Source: Acidobacteriota bacterium (GTDB taxonomy: Bacteria; Acidobacteriota; Thermoanaerobaculia; Multivoradales; JAHEKO01). From it: a stretch of 9,638 bases of DNA. Where the stretch lies: positions 1 to 9,638 of the forward strand of contig JAPUJD010000210.1 in the NCBI GenBank assembly GCA_027296385.1, read 5' to 3'. The notes under the pieces were generated by a model that was given only the letters and a program-made list of their open reading frames with translations, was not told the origin of the DNA and searched no databases. This document shows, piece by piece, positions 1-5,417 of the stretch (positions within the stretch are counted from its first letter, which is position 1; every line of letters starts with the position of its first letter). The translations under genes were made by a program, and so were the position numbers.

Positions 1-72
1 ATCACGCTTACGCTGTTTGCCGTGATGCTTGCTCTGGCGCCTGACAAGTCGCTGCAGCGGGCGCTGTTCTAG
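1..72 (+). CDS. C-terminal end of an unidentified protein (partial)
   Basis: Frame 1 is open from the first base of the window to a TAG at 70-72. It encodes the last 23 residues of a protein that begins upstream. The visible tail is hydrophobic for about 15 residues (it contains LTLFAVMLALAP) and ends KSLQRALF, which would fit a final membrane helix followed by a short basic tail. Too little is visible to name a family. The next structured element is the attC-like site at 164, 91 bases after the stop. That is farther than usual between a cassette gene and its own attC, so this gene need not belong to the cassette. Whether it is a real gene end is itself uncertain, because a 72-base open stretch is not strong evidence. 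Confidence 0.4.
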   Translation: MTLTLFAVMLALAPDKSLQRALF

Positions 73-163
73 GCGCGCCGTCGTGCGTTCTCAACGCGGG
101 CTCAGCGATTCTTGGAGAAAGCGCTCAAGGATCTCCAATTCCTGAGGCTGACATGCAGTTGCC

Positions 164-217
164 GTCTAACAAATCATTGCAGCGGACCGTACCGCGCGTG
201 AATCTCAGCCGTTTGAC
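164..217 (+). repeat. attC-like integron recombination site, upstream copy
   Basis: The left arm starts with GTCTAAC (164-170), a perfect match to the R'' consensus RYYYAAC, and continues to GCAGCGGAC at 179-187. The right arm has TGAATCTCAG followed by GTTTGAC (211-217), which matches the R' consensus GTTRRRY except for one T in the first R position. GCGG (182-185) and CCGC (192-195) can pair across the centre. As I remember the aadA-type attC, the 24-base left arm matches it at 19 positions. At 54 bp the site is slightly shorter than most attC sites. The degenerate R' box may make it weak or inactive. Its orientation matches the second site at 589-651, so the two flank the membrane-protein gene as expected for a cassette. 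Confidence 0.6.
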
Positions 218-224
218 GATTGAG

Positions 225-232
225 TAAGGAGG
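225..232 (+). promoter_or_regulatory. Strong Shine-Dalgarno that fixes a TTG start
   Basis: TAAGGAGG is a near-perfect anti-16S match five bases before the TTG at 238. An in-frame TTG at 220 would place this sequence inside the gene, so the start at 238 is preferred. Confidence 0.8.
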
Positions 233-237
233 CGACG

Positions 238-594
238 TTGGCTGAAGGTTCTGTAATCGCGAAGCGCGTGCTTGTGGGGATAGGCCTGCTCTTTGTACTG
301 AACGGCCTGATCATCGGCGGTCTCCGATTCGTGCAGGCGATACCGCCAAGCTATGGCTGGCTCGCCCCTCTGTTCCTGGCTCTGGGCGCCGTCGGGACGC
401 TAACGGCATGGCTGGGCCTCCGGAACGATCGTCGTTGGCCGTTGGCAATTCTCGCGATGCTCTATGTCCCATGGACGATAATCGGGCTGATCGGCGACAC
501 CAAGCAGGGATACTGGCCCTTGGTCGCAGGCGAGACGCTCGGATTAGTGTTGGTGGTTGGGGCGATCATTACGATCATGCGGCGAAGCGCCTAA
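238..594 (+). CDS. Small four-helix membrane protein carried in an attC-flanked cassette
   Basis: This is a 118-residue protein starting at TTG 238, placed five bases after a strong TAAGGAGG. Four hydrophobic stretches are visible at about residues 11-29, 42-61, 67-86 and 94-114, joined by short polar loops such as LRNDRRW and GDTKQGYW. It ends with the basic tail MRRSA, so it is very likely an inner-membrane protein. I do not recognise the family and assign no function. Its context is telling: the gene begins 26 bases after the exchange point of the upstream attC-like site. Its TAA stop (592-594) lies inside the R'' box of the downstream site. Both are typical of integron cassettes, which often carry small membrane proteins of unknown role. 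No promoter of its own was seen, as is usual for cassettes. Confidence 0.75.
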   Translation: MAEGSVIAKRVLVGIGLLFVLNGLIIGGLRFVQAIPPSYGWLAPLFLALGAVGTLTAWLGLRNDRRWPLAILAMLYVPWTIIGLIGDTKQGYWPLVAGETLGLVLVVGAIITIMRRSA

Positions 595-651
595 AACGGC
601 GATGCAGACGGACACCGCTTCGCGGCGCCGCTGATCGGCAAGGCGTTGGGC
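589..651 (+). repeat. attC-like integron recombination site, downstream copy
   Basis: The 63-bp site starts with GCCTAAA (589-595, one mismatch to RYYYAAC at the last base) and ends with GTTGGGC (645-651), a perfect match to GTTRRRY. The outer boxes are imperfect inverted copies of each other. Inside them, GCAGACGGAC (604-613) forms the left arm and CGCTGATC with GGCAAGG the right arm. The centre CCGC-TTC-GCGG (614-624) is a hairpin closely resembling, from memory, the centre of the aadA cassette attC. The TAA stop of the preceding gene is embedded in the R'' box. This imperfect, foldable symmetry with conserved ends is the signature of attC rather than of a transcription terminator, and there is no T-run after it. 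Confidence 0.75.
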
Positions 652-835
652 AGCAAGCTGAACGTGCGGTCTGACCCTGGCGACTCGTGCGTCTTGCAGG
701 AGTTCTGCGGTGGAGCCAGTGGGACTCGTGGACGTCAAGGTCTGCGCGGTGGATGCGACATGGTCCGGACTCAAGCTGGTGATCAGGAAGGAGCTTCGCA
801 GCTGAATCCTGCGCTGGGACGATCGACGGGATTGG

Positions 836-1255
836 CTATTCGCTAGACCGCACTTGGACGACGTAGCTGCGCGAGCCGTCTTCCATTATCGTGCCGTTGT
901 CGAACAGCTCGAGGCAGTACTCGCGCACCTCGAGCCCGAGTGCCAGGTTGTCGCCTTCCCTCAAGCTGGTCGTGAAGCTGGCGATACAGAGGTCCTCGCT
1001 GTCGGTCTCACCGAGCCTGAGGCCGATCGAGGGCGTGACTCCCTCGGCCAGCGGTGGGTCGGCGGTGATCGACAGCGCTTCGATGCGCACTCCTCCCGAG
1101 CTCGTGATCACGACCAGGTGCAGGGGGCCCCTGCCGCCGCTGGTGATCGTGCCTTCCAAGGTCCGTGGGCCACCGACGATCTCCGTCGGCGAGATGTCGC
1201 AGCTGGGCAGCACCAGCGTCACGAGGATCACTAGGAGTGTCAAACGGCGAGTCAT
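836..1255 (-). CDS. Small lipoprotein of unknown function
   Basis: The 139-residue product begins with a signal peptide: MTRR, a hydrophobic run to residue 16, then the lipobox L-P-S-C with the acylated cysteine at residue 19. The residue after the cysteine is Asp, which in enterobacteria favours retention at the inner membrane, though this rule does not hold in all phyla. The mature part (about 120 residues) is rich in alternating hydrophobic and Thr/Ser/Gly residues, as in a beta-sandwich. It has two further cysteines, at 90 and 114, that could form a disulfide. GGAG lies ten bases before the ATG. I do not recognise a family. The signal peptide and lipobox are the main reason to prefer this frame over the overlapping plus-strand frames, which are shadows. 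It diverges from the FAD-enzyme gene across 164 bases. Confidence 0.75.
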   Translation of the reverse strand: MTRRLTLLVILVTLVLPSCDISPTEIVGGPRTLEGTITSGGRGPLHLVVITSSGGVRIEALSITADPPLAEGVTPSIGLRLGETDSEDLCIASFTTSLREGDNLALGLEVREYCLELFDNGTIMEDGSRSYVVQVRSSE

Positions 1256-1419
1256 TTTCTGGCTACTCCGAGGTTGCGGTGGGCCATTCCGGCGGGACTG
1301 TGCCGCTCGCGCCGGAGTGAGGGGTCAGAACTTCAGAGCCAATGGTAGCGCGAGAAGCGCGGGCTGGCGAGAGACCCGTCCAGGAGGCCGGCTCGGCTGG
1401 GTGCGGATACAATTCTGCC
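1256..1419. other. Divergent intergenic region
   Basis: These 164 bases separate the minus-strand lipoprotein gene from the plus-strand FAD-enzyme gene and must hold the promoters of both, unless one is transcribed from outside. The only convincing core element is the TACAAT at 1408-1413 for the plus-strand gene. A TACCAT on the minus strand (rc of 1339-1344) is a weak -10 candidate for the lipoprotein gene. I see no clear operator or terminator. Confidence 0.4.
1408..1413 (+). promoter_or_regulatory. Possible -10 element of a leaderless promoter
   Basis: TACAAT ends six bases before the GTG at 1420, so transcription would start at or within a base of the start codon. No -35-like hexamer was found at the expected spacing (about 1385-1390). 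There is no Shine-Dalgarno before the GTG, which fits a leaderless message. Confidence 0.35.
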
Positions 1420-2658
1420 GTGCGCGTAGTGGTCATCGGCGGTGGCATTATCGGACTCCTGTGCGCGTATCACTTGCGCCGGCTCGGAGCCGAAGTCGTC
1501 GTGCTCGAACGGCAGCGGGTCGGAGCGGCCTGCTCGGCTGGCAACGCCGGTTGGGTCACGCCGTCAATCTCGACGCCGGTGCCGGCGCCCGGCCTGCGCA
1601 CCAAGATGCTGCGCTGGATGCTGCGGCCGGATTCGCCGCTCTACATTCGACCGGCCGCGGCGCTGGGCATGCTGGGCTGGCTGTTGGACTTCTGGAAGCA
1701 CTGCAATGCCGCTGACTTCAGCGCCGGAGCGGCGGCCTTCGCCGCGCTCGCGGCCGACACTCTGGCGCTCTACGACGAGCTCGCGGCCGACGGAGTCGAG
1801 TTCGAGTCGCGCTCCGACGGCCTGTTGATGGCCTTTCGCGATCCGGCGGAGCAGGCGGAGGAGCTGGCGCTGCTCGAAGCCCTCGCCTACGGCCCTCTGC
1901 GAGTGCTCGACGCCGATGAGCTGTGTGACCTCGAGCCGGCACTGGCGAGTGGTCTCGCCGGTGGGATCCACATCCTGCCCGAGCGCTGTGTGCGGCCCGA
2001 GCAGGTGTGCGCGGCCACGGCTGAGCATTTGCGGCGGGACGGCACCAGGATCGAGGAGACTTGCGAGGTCGAGCACCTGCTGCTCGAAGGACACCGCGCC
2101 CACGCGGCGAAGACGCCGACCGAAGAGGTCGAGGCTGACGCCTTCGTCATCGCCACCGGGGCGGAGGCCTCACGGCTCGCGGCTCAGTGTGGGAGCCCGC
2201 TGCCGTTGCAAGCAGGAAAGGGCTACAGCGTGACTATCACGCGGCCGCGGATCGAGCTCCGGTACCCGCTCTACCTGGGCTCGAGCAAGATCGGCGTCAC
2301 CCCGTTCGCGGGTGCGCTGCGAGTGGCGGGCACGATGGAGCTCTCCGGCATTAATCTGCGTCTCGACGGGCGCCGGGTGGCGGCCCTCAAGCGGGGAGCC
2401 GAGCGGGAGATACCTGGTGTGCTGGCCGGCGGCGAGGCCGTCGAGTGGGTCGGCCTGCGGCCGATGACGCCAGACGGCCTGCCCATCCTCGGCCGCCTGG
2501 CTACCTGCGACAACGTCTTCGTGGCCACGGGCCATCAGATGCTCGGTGTGACCCTGGCTCCCAGTACCGGCAAGGCGATGGCGCAGCTCATCGTCGAAGG
2601 GCGCTCAGAAGTAGATCTGGAGCCGTTCGCTGCCTCGCGTTTCGGCCGTCGCGGTTGA
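1420..2658 (+). CDS. FAD-dependent D-amino-acid dehydrogenase/oxidase family enzyme (DadA-like)
   Basis: A 412-residue flavoenzyme of the DAO/DadA family. These enzymes oxidatively deaminate an amino acid (often a D-isomer, sometimes glycine or a proline derivative) to an imino acid, passing electrons to FAD. The N-terminus has the Rossmann dinucleotide motif GGGIIG (7-12) with Glu30 placed to bind the FAD ribose. The GNAGWVTPS segment (41-49) is typical of DadA. The C-terminus carries GLRPMTPDG (345-353) and ATGHQMLGVTLAP (369-381), the conserved DAO region that closes over the flavin. Length is close to DadA (about 430). I chose the GTG at 1420 because it puts MRVVVIGGG at the N-terminus. 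An in-frame ATG at 1342 would add 26 residues with no family similarity. No Shine-Dalgarno precedes the GTG. The exact substrate cannot be read from the sequence. mltA follows 93 bases later on the same strand. Confidence 0.88.
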   Translation: MRVVVIGGGIIGLLCAYHLRRLGAEVVVLERQRVGAACSAGNAGWVTPSISTPVPAPGLRTKMLRWMLRPDSPLYIRPAAALGMLGWLLDFWKHCNAADFSAGAAAFAALAADTLALYDELAADGVEFESRSDGLLMAFRDPAEQAEELALLEALAYGPLRVLDADELCDLEPALASGLAGGIHILPERCVRPEQVCAATAEHLRRDGTRIEETCEVEHLLLEGHRAHAAKTPTEEVEADAFVIATGAEASRLAAQCGSPLPLQAGKGYSVTITRPRIELRYPLYLGSSKIGVTPFAGALRVAGTMELSGINLRLDGRRVAALKRGAEREIPGVLAGGEAVEWVGLRPMTPDGLPILGRLATCDNVFVATGHQMLGVTLAPSTGKAMAQLIVEGRSEVDLEPFAASRFGRRG

Positions 2659-2694
2659 GCGGCCGCCGTTTCCCGGCAGCGGGAGCAGAGCGCC

Positions 2695-2751
2695 GGCGCC
2701 GCCGGGCTGGTCGAGGCTGATCCGGTCGCCGGCGCATAGACTGGCGGCGCC
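2695..2751 (+). repeat. Nine-base inverted repeat flanking the mltA promoter region
   Basis: GGCGCCGCC (2695-2703) is perfectly repeated in inverted orientation as GGCGGCGCC (2743-2751), directly against the mltA ATG, with 39 bases between. It encloses the putative -10 element. It could be a stem or a protein site, but a GC-rich repeat of this length may also arise by chance. Confidence 0.3.
2737..2742 (+). promoter_or_regulatory. Possible -10 element before mltA
   Basis: TAGACT lies nine bases before the mltA ATG, which has no Shine-Dalgarno. This would give a leader of only zero to three bases. No -35 match was seen, so mltA may instead be read from the upstream flavoenzyme promoter. Confidence 0.25.
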
Positions 2752-3972
2752 ATGCACGCTTTCCGTGGCTCCTTCGCTCTCGCCTCTTGTCTGGCCCTCG
2801 TCGGCTGCCGCCAGCCGGCTCCGCCGGTGGTCGAGCCGCTGCCAGCGAGCGAGTTCGTCGCCGCGCCCGAGACGGCGCTGCGCTCGGTGTCCCCCCTCGT
2901 GCTGCGCGAGCTTCTCGACGACGGTGATTGGCCGAGCTTGCGCCAGGCGTTGGCGCACGATCGAGCCTGGCTCGCCCGGCAGCCGGCCGACCGCATCCTC
3001 ACTTTCGGGCCGCGGCCGGTAAGCGTCGAGGAGCTAGGCTCGGCTCTCGCCTTGGTGGAGGGTTGGCTCGCCGAAGAACCGACGCCGCGCGAGCTGGCGC
3101 AACGGCTGGGTGAGGCCTTCGACCCCATGGTCACAGTCGGCGAAGAGGGCAGCCGCATGCTGGTCACCGGCTACTACGAGCCCCTGATCGCCGGCAGCCT
3201 ACGACGCACTGAGGAGTACGACGTGCCGATCTACGGTCCGCCGCCCGATCTCTTCCACATCGAGCTTGGCGACTTCCGTGACGAGTGGCGGGGCCGCCGC
3301 GTTACCGGGTTGCGACGGGGCAACCGGCTGCTGCCCTACCCTGACCGCCGCGAGATCCGCCAGGGCGGGCGGTTGCGCGGGCGCGAGATCGCCTGGGCGC
3401 GCGACCCGGTCGACCTCTTCTTCGTCGAAGTGCAGGGCAGCGGGGCCCTGGTGCTCCCCGACGGGAACGAGATCCGCATCGGGTACGCCGGGGCCAACGG
3501 CCGCCAGTACCGCAGCATCGGCAAGCTGCTGATCGACGAGGAGAAGATCGCGCGCGAGGAGATGTCGATGCAGGCCTTGCGGCGCTATCTGGAGGAGAAT
3601 CCGGCCGAGGTCGAGAGGATTCTCGACTACAACGAATCGCAGGTGTTCTTCCGTCGCCTCGACGGCCCGCCGGTAGGGAGCCTGGGTGTGCCGGTCACGC
3701 CCGGTCGCAGCATCGCGGTCGACCAATCTCTGCTGCCGCCCGGGGCGCTGGGCTTCCTGTTGACCGAGGTCCCCGGCATCGGCGAGAACGGCGAGACGAT
3801 CGTCACCGGCCCGCTGCGCCGCTTTGTGCTCAATCAGGACACCGGTGGGGCCATTCGCGGCGCCGATCGGGCGGACCTCTTCTGGGGCCGGGGCGAGGAG
3901 GCGGCGTTGCGGGCGGGGCTCATGAAGCAGCCGGGCAAGCTCTTCATCCTGGTGCCGAAACCGCAAAGCTGA
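2752..3972 (+). CDS. mltA: Membrane-bound lytic murein transglycosylase A (lipoprotein)
   Basis: The 406-residue enzyme cleaves the MurNAc-GlcNAc bond of peptidoglycan with formation of 1,6-anhydro-MurNAc, acting at the inner face of the outer membrane. A signal peptide ends in the lipobox L-V-G-C with the lipidated cysteine at residue 19; Arg follows it, which is compatible with outer-membrane sorting. Family landmarks appear in order: GYYEPLIAGS (about 141-150), VQGSGALVLPDG, GYAGANGRQYRSIG and VTPGRSIAVD. The C-terminal double-psi barrel then has QDTGGAIRG (Asp363) and ADLFWG (Asp375). By motif alignment these two correspond to Asp297 and the catalytic Asp308 of E. coli MltA, here with one extra residue between them. 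The end LFILVPK is also typical. Length is somewhat greater than E. coli MltA (365). The gene looks intact. Its stop faces the propeller lipoprotein gene across 18 bases, with no clear terminator in the gap. Confidence 0.95.
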   Translation: MHAFRGSFALASCLALVGCRQPAPPVVEPLPASEFVAAPETALRSVSPLVLRELLDDGDWPSLRQALAHDRAWLARQPADRILTFGPRPVSVEELGSALALVEGWLAEEPTPRELAQRLGEAFDPMVTVGEEGSRMLVTGYYEPLIAGSLRRTEEYDVPIYGPPPDLFHIELGDFRDEWRGRRVTGLRRGNRLLPYPDRREIRQGGRLRGREIAWARDPVDLFFVEVQGSGALVLPDGNEIRIGYAGANGRQYRSIGKLLIDEEKIAREEMSMQALRRYLEENPAEVERILDYNESQVFFRRLDGPPVGSLGVPVTPGRSIAVDQSLLPPGALGFLLTEVPGIGENGETIVTGPLRRFVLNQDTGGAIRGADRADLFWGRGEEAALRAGLMKQPGKLFILVPKPQS

Positions 3973-3990
3973 AGCACGACACCTGCGATG

Positions 3991-5175
3991 CTAGATCTCG
4001 ATCGGCCGGCGCAACATTTTCACCTCGCCGCCGACGGCACCGATCAGCAGGAGCGCGCCGTCCTCGAGGTGCCCGCTGCTCGCCCACGCCGGGAGATCGT
4101 CCACTACGAGGACCCAGCGATCCTCTTGCCGCACCATGAGGCGAGAGGCGGCCTGACCGGGGAGCAGGAGCAGCGCTGCGCCGGGGCCGACGGACGAGAC
4201 GCGGCGGGGAGACAATCGGGGGACCCAGTCGATGTCGTCTGCCTCGGGGAAGAGCGGGACCGACTCGGCACTGTCGAAATCGGCCGTCGTCAGCTGCTTG
4301 CGGCCGGTGGAACCGTCCGCCCACGACACGTTGCCGGCCAGCGTCGCCGGACCCGACATGGGGCAACCGTTGAGCTTCCACAAGGGTTGCCCGATCCGTC
4401 GTGGCTGCGAGAAACCGGAGTCGAGGTTGCCCGTGACGGTGAAGATGTCCCGATAGCCATCAGCGCCGTTGCGGAACACTGCCCGAAGGGCTCCGCTCTG
4501 CGCCATCTCGAGGCTCGGACGGCAGCAGCCGCAGATCGTCGGTTCCTGCTCCGCGGTCAGATTCCACTCGGTCACCTCACCATCGACGACCCGGGCGTAG
4601 AAGAGATCGGCGGGCTCCTCGGCGAAGCCCTCGGCGAAGCGCGAGTCGATCCATACGGCGTGCAATACTCCGTCATCGTCGTAGACCAATTCCGGGAAGC
4701 CGCGATAGGAGGCCTCCTCGACCTGCTCGAGACGGAAGGCGGGCGAGAACGTCGCCCCGCCGTTCGTGCTCTCGGCCGCCCGAACCTGACCGCGCGAGTC
4801 CGACCACGCGACGGCGAGTCGTCCGCCCGGCCCGGTGGCGACCGCGGGCCTCATCTCGTCGTGCGGGTACGAGGCGACAGTGTCCGCCGCGTCGTTCGCC
4901 CGCACGGGGTCAGTGAACTGACCGTCCCTGCCCCGCAACGCGACGAAGATGTTCGAGCCCTCATCGGCCTTCTCCCGCCAGACGAACAGGAGGTTGCCCG
5001 CGCGATCGAGGATCAGACGAGGCTCGTGCACTTCCCGATCTGCCAGCCAGTCGAGCTGCATCCCGGTTTCGGCTGTCGGGGACGCCCCGGCCCCATTCTC
5101 GGCCAGAGGTAGATCCGTGGCACAGCTCACGAACAGGACCACAAGGACCAGTAGGGATAGAGGTGAACGTTTCAT
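3991..5175 (-). CDS. BNR/sialidase-like beta-propeller lipoprotein with CGCC and CPM motifs
   Basis: The 394-residue product has a signal peptide with the lipobox F-V-S-C (Cys18; Phe at -3 is slightly atypical). The mature part shows repeated strand units such as LLFVWRE, LAVAWSDSR and LHAVWIDSR and an Asp-box STNGGATF (136-143), as in sialidase/BNR propellers. The catalytic residues of true sialidases are not evident, so hydrolase activity is not claimed. A CGCC cluster (Cys215, 217, 218) is followed by RNGADGYRDI and then NGCPMSGP (Cys271, Met273). I recall the same CxCC...RDI...GCP pattern from uncharacterised sialidase-like proteins. Thiols plus Met suggest soft-metal binding. AGGAGGA lies six bases before the ATG. 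The gene follows cusB-cusA and the ATPase scar on the same strand, suggesting an accessory role in copper/silver handling at the envelope. That role is inference. Confidence 0.82.
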   Translation of the reverse strand: MKRSPLSLLVLVVLFVSCATDLPLAENGAGASPTAETGMQLDWLADREVHEPRLILDRAGNLLFVWREKADEGSNIFVALRGRDGQFTDPVRANDAADTVASYPHDEMRPAVATGPGGRLAVAWSDSRGQVRAAESTNGGATFSPAFRLEQVEEASYRGFPELVYDDDGVLHAVWIDSRFAEGFAEEPADLFYARVVDGEVTEWNLTAEQEPTICGCCRPSLEMAQSGALRAVFRNGADGYRDIFTVTGNLDSGFSQPRRIGQPLWKLNGCPMSGPATLAGNVSWADGSTGRKQLTTADFDSAESVPLFPEADDIDWVPRLSPRRVSSVGPGAALLLLPGQAASRLMVRQEDRWVLVVDDLPAWASSGHLEDGALLLIGAVGGEVKMLRRPIEI

Positions 5176-5181
5176 CGTAGT

Positions 5182-5220
5182 TCCTCCTGCTTCGGTGCCG
5201 TTCGAGCTCGGGCGATACTA
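5182..5220 (-). promoter_or_regulatory. Ribosome binding site and possible promoter of the propeller lipoprotein gene
   Basis: On the minus strand AGGAGGA (5182-5188) sits six bases before the ATG at 5175 and fixes the start. Upstream, TAGTAT (5215-5220) in a TTTTAGTAT context could be a -10 element giving a leader of about 35 bases. No good -35 was seen. The gene may thus have its own promoter besides read-through from cusBA. Confidence 0.4.
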
Positions 5221-5230
5221 AAACGCTGCG

Positions 5231-5417
5231 CGAACGGAGAAGTTGCGCACTAGCCTTCCACACAATGCTGTCGAACGTCGTTCCCGGGTGCAGCGCCGAT
5301 CGCGGGTGACAGCACGATTCTGGCCGGGCAGAGCAGACCCGTGGCGAGGGGGATCGCGACGAAGTTGTAGCCGGTCGTCCACCAGAGATTCTGCTTCATC
5401 TTCAGGTAGGTAGATCG
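5231..5417 (-). pseudogene. Decayed 3' end of a P1B-type copper/silver ATPase gene (CopA-like)
   Basis: The open part (ATG at 5397-5399, stop at 5250) encodes 49 residues beginning MKQNLWWTTGYNFVAIPLA. This is the seventh transmembrane helix of P1B ATPases, including the Tyr-Asn pair that takes part in Cu(I)/Ag(I) binding. It is followed by IVLSPAIGA, the start of helix eight. The expected continuation with the MSxS metal motif is lost. After a frame change, residues resembling the family's end (SIVWKASAQLLR) appear down to about 5231. Upstream, RSTYLK matches the ATPase in the same frame but lies within the last codons of cusA (5400-5417). The ATPase's CPC motif, ATP-binding and phosphorylation domains are absent. 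It is most likely a remnant. The ATG follows the cusA TGA by two bases, so a 49-residue peptide could still be made by reinitiation. Confidence 0.75.

Noticed and set aside
220..237. Earlier TTG start at 220 for the cassette membrane protein
   Set aside because: It would place the strong TAAGGAGG (225-232) inside the gene and lie across the end of the attC-like site. The TTG at 238 is correctly spaced from that Shine-Dalgarno.
652..835. Small open frames on both strands, including a minus-strand frame over 544-774 and a plus-strand frame ending near 804
   Set aside because: No Shine-Dalgarno, signal sequence or recognisable motif. The minus-strand frame runs through the attC-like site and into the membrane-protein gene. 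I see nothing supportable in this gap.
1342..1419. Upstream ATG at 1342 for the flavoenzyme
   Set aside because: The extra 26 residues have no family similarity. The GTG at 1420 gives the standard N-terminus just before the FAD-binding GGGIIG.
854..1715. Plus-strand open frames over the small lipoprotein gene
   Set aside because: They are opposite the lipoprotein frame, which has a signal peptide, lipobox and ribosome site. Their translations are low-complexity and arise from high GC.
2659..2690. Rho-independent terminator after the flavoenzyme gene
   Set aside because: There is GC-rich symmetry (GCGGCCGC, CCCG/CGGG) but no adequate stem and no T-tract.
3973..3990. Bidirectional terminator between the convergent mltA and propeller genes
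   Set aside because: Only a four-base AGCA/TGCT pairing can be drawn, with no T-run on either strand. Termination may be Rho-dependent.
3988..5112. 374-residue plus-strand open frame opposite the propeller gene
   Set aside because: It is the antisense shadow of a recognisable lipoprotein gene. The translation is rich in charged and Gly/Arg residues and has no motif or initiation signal.
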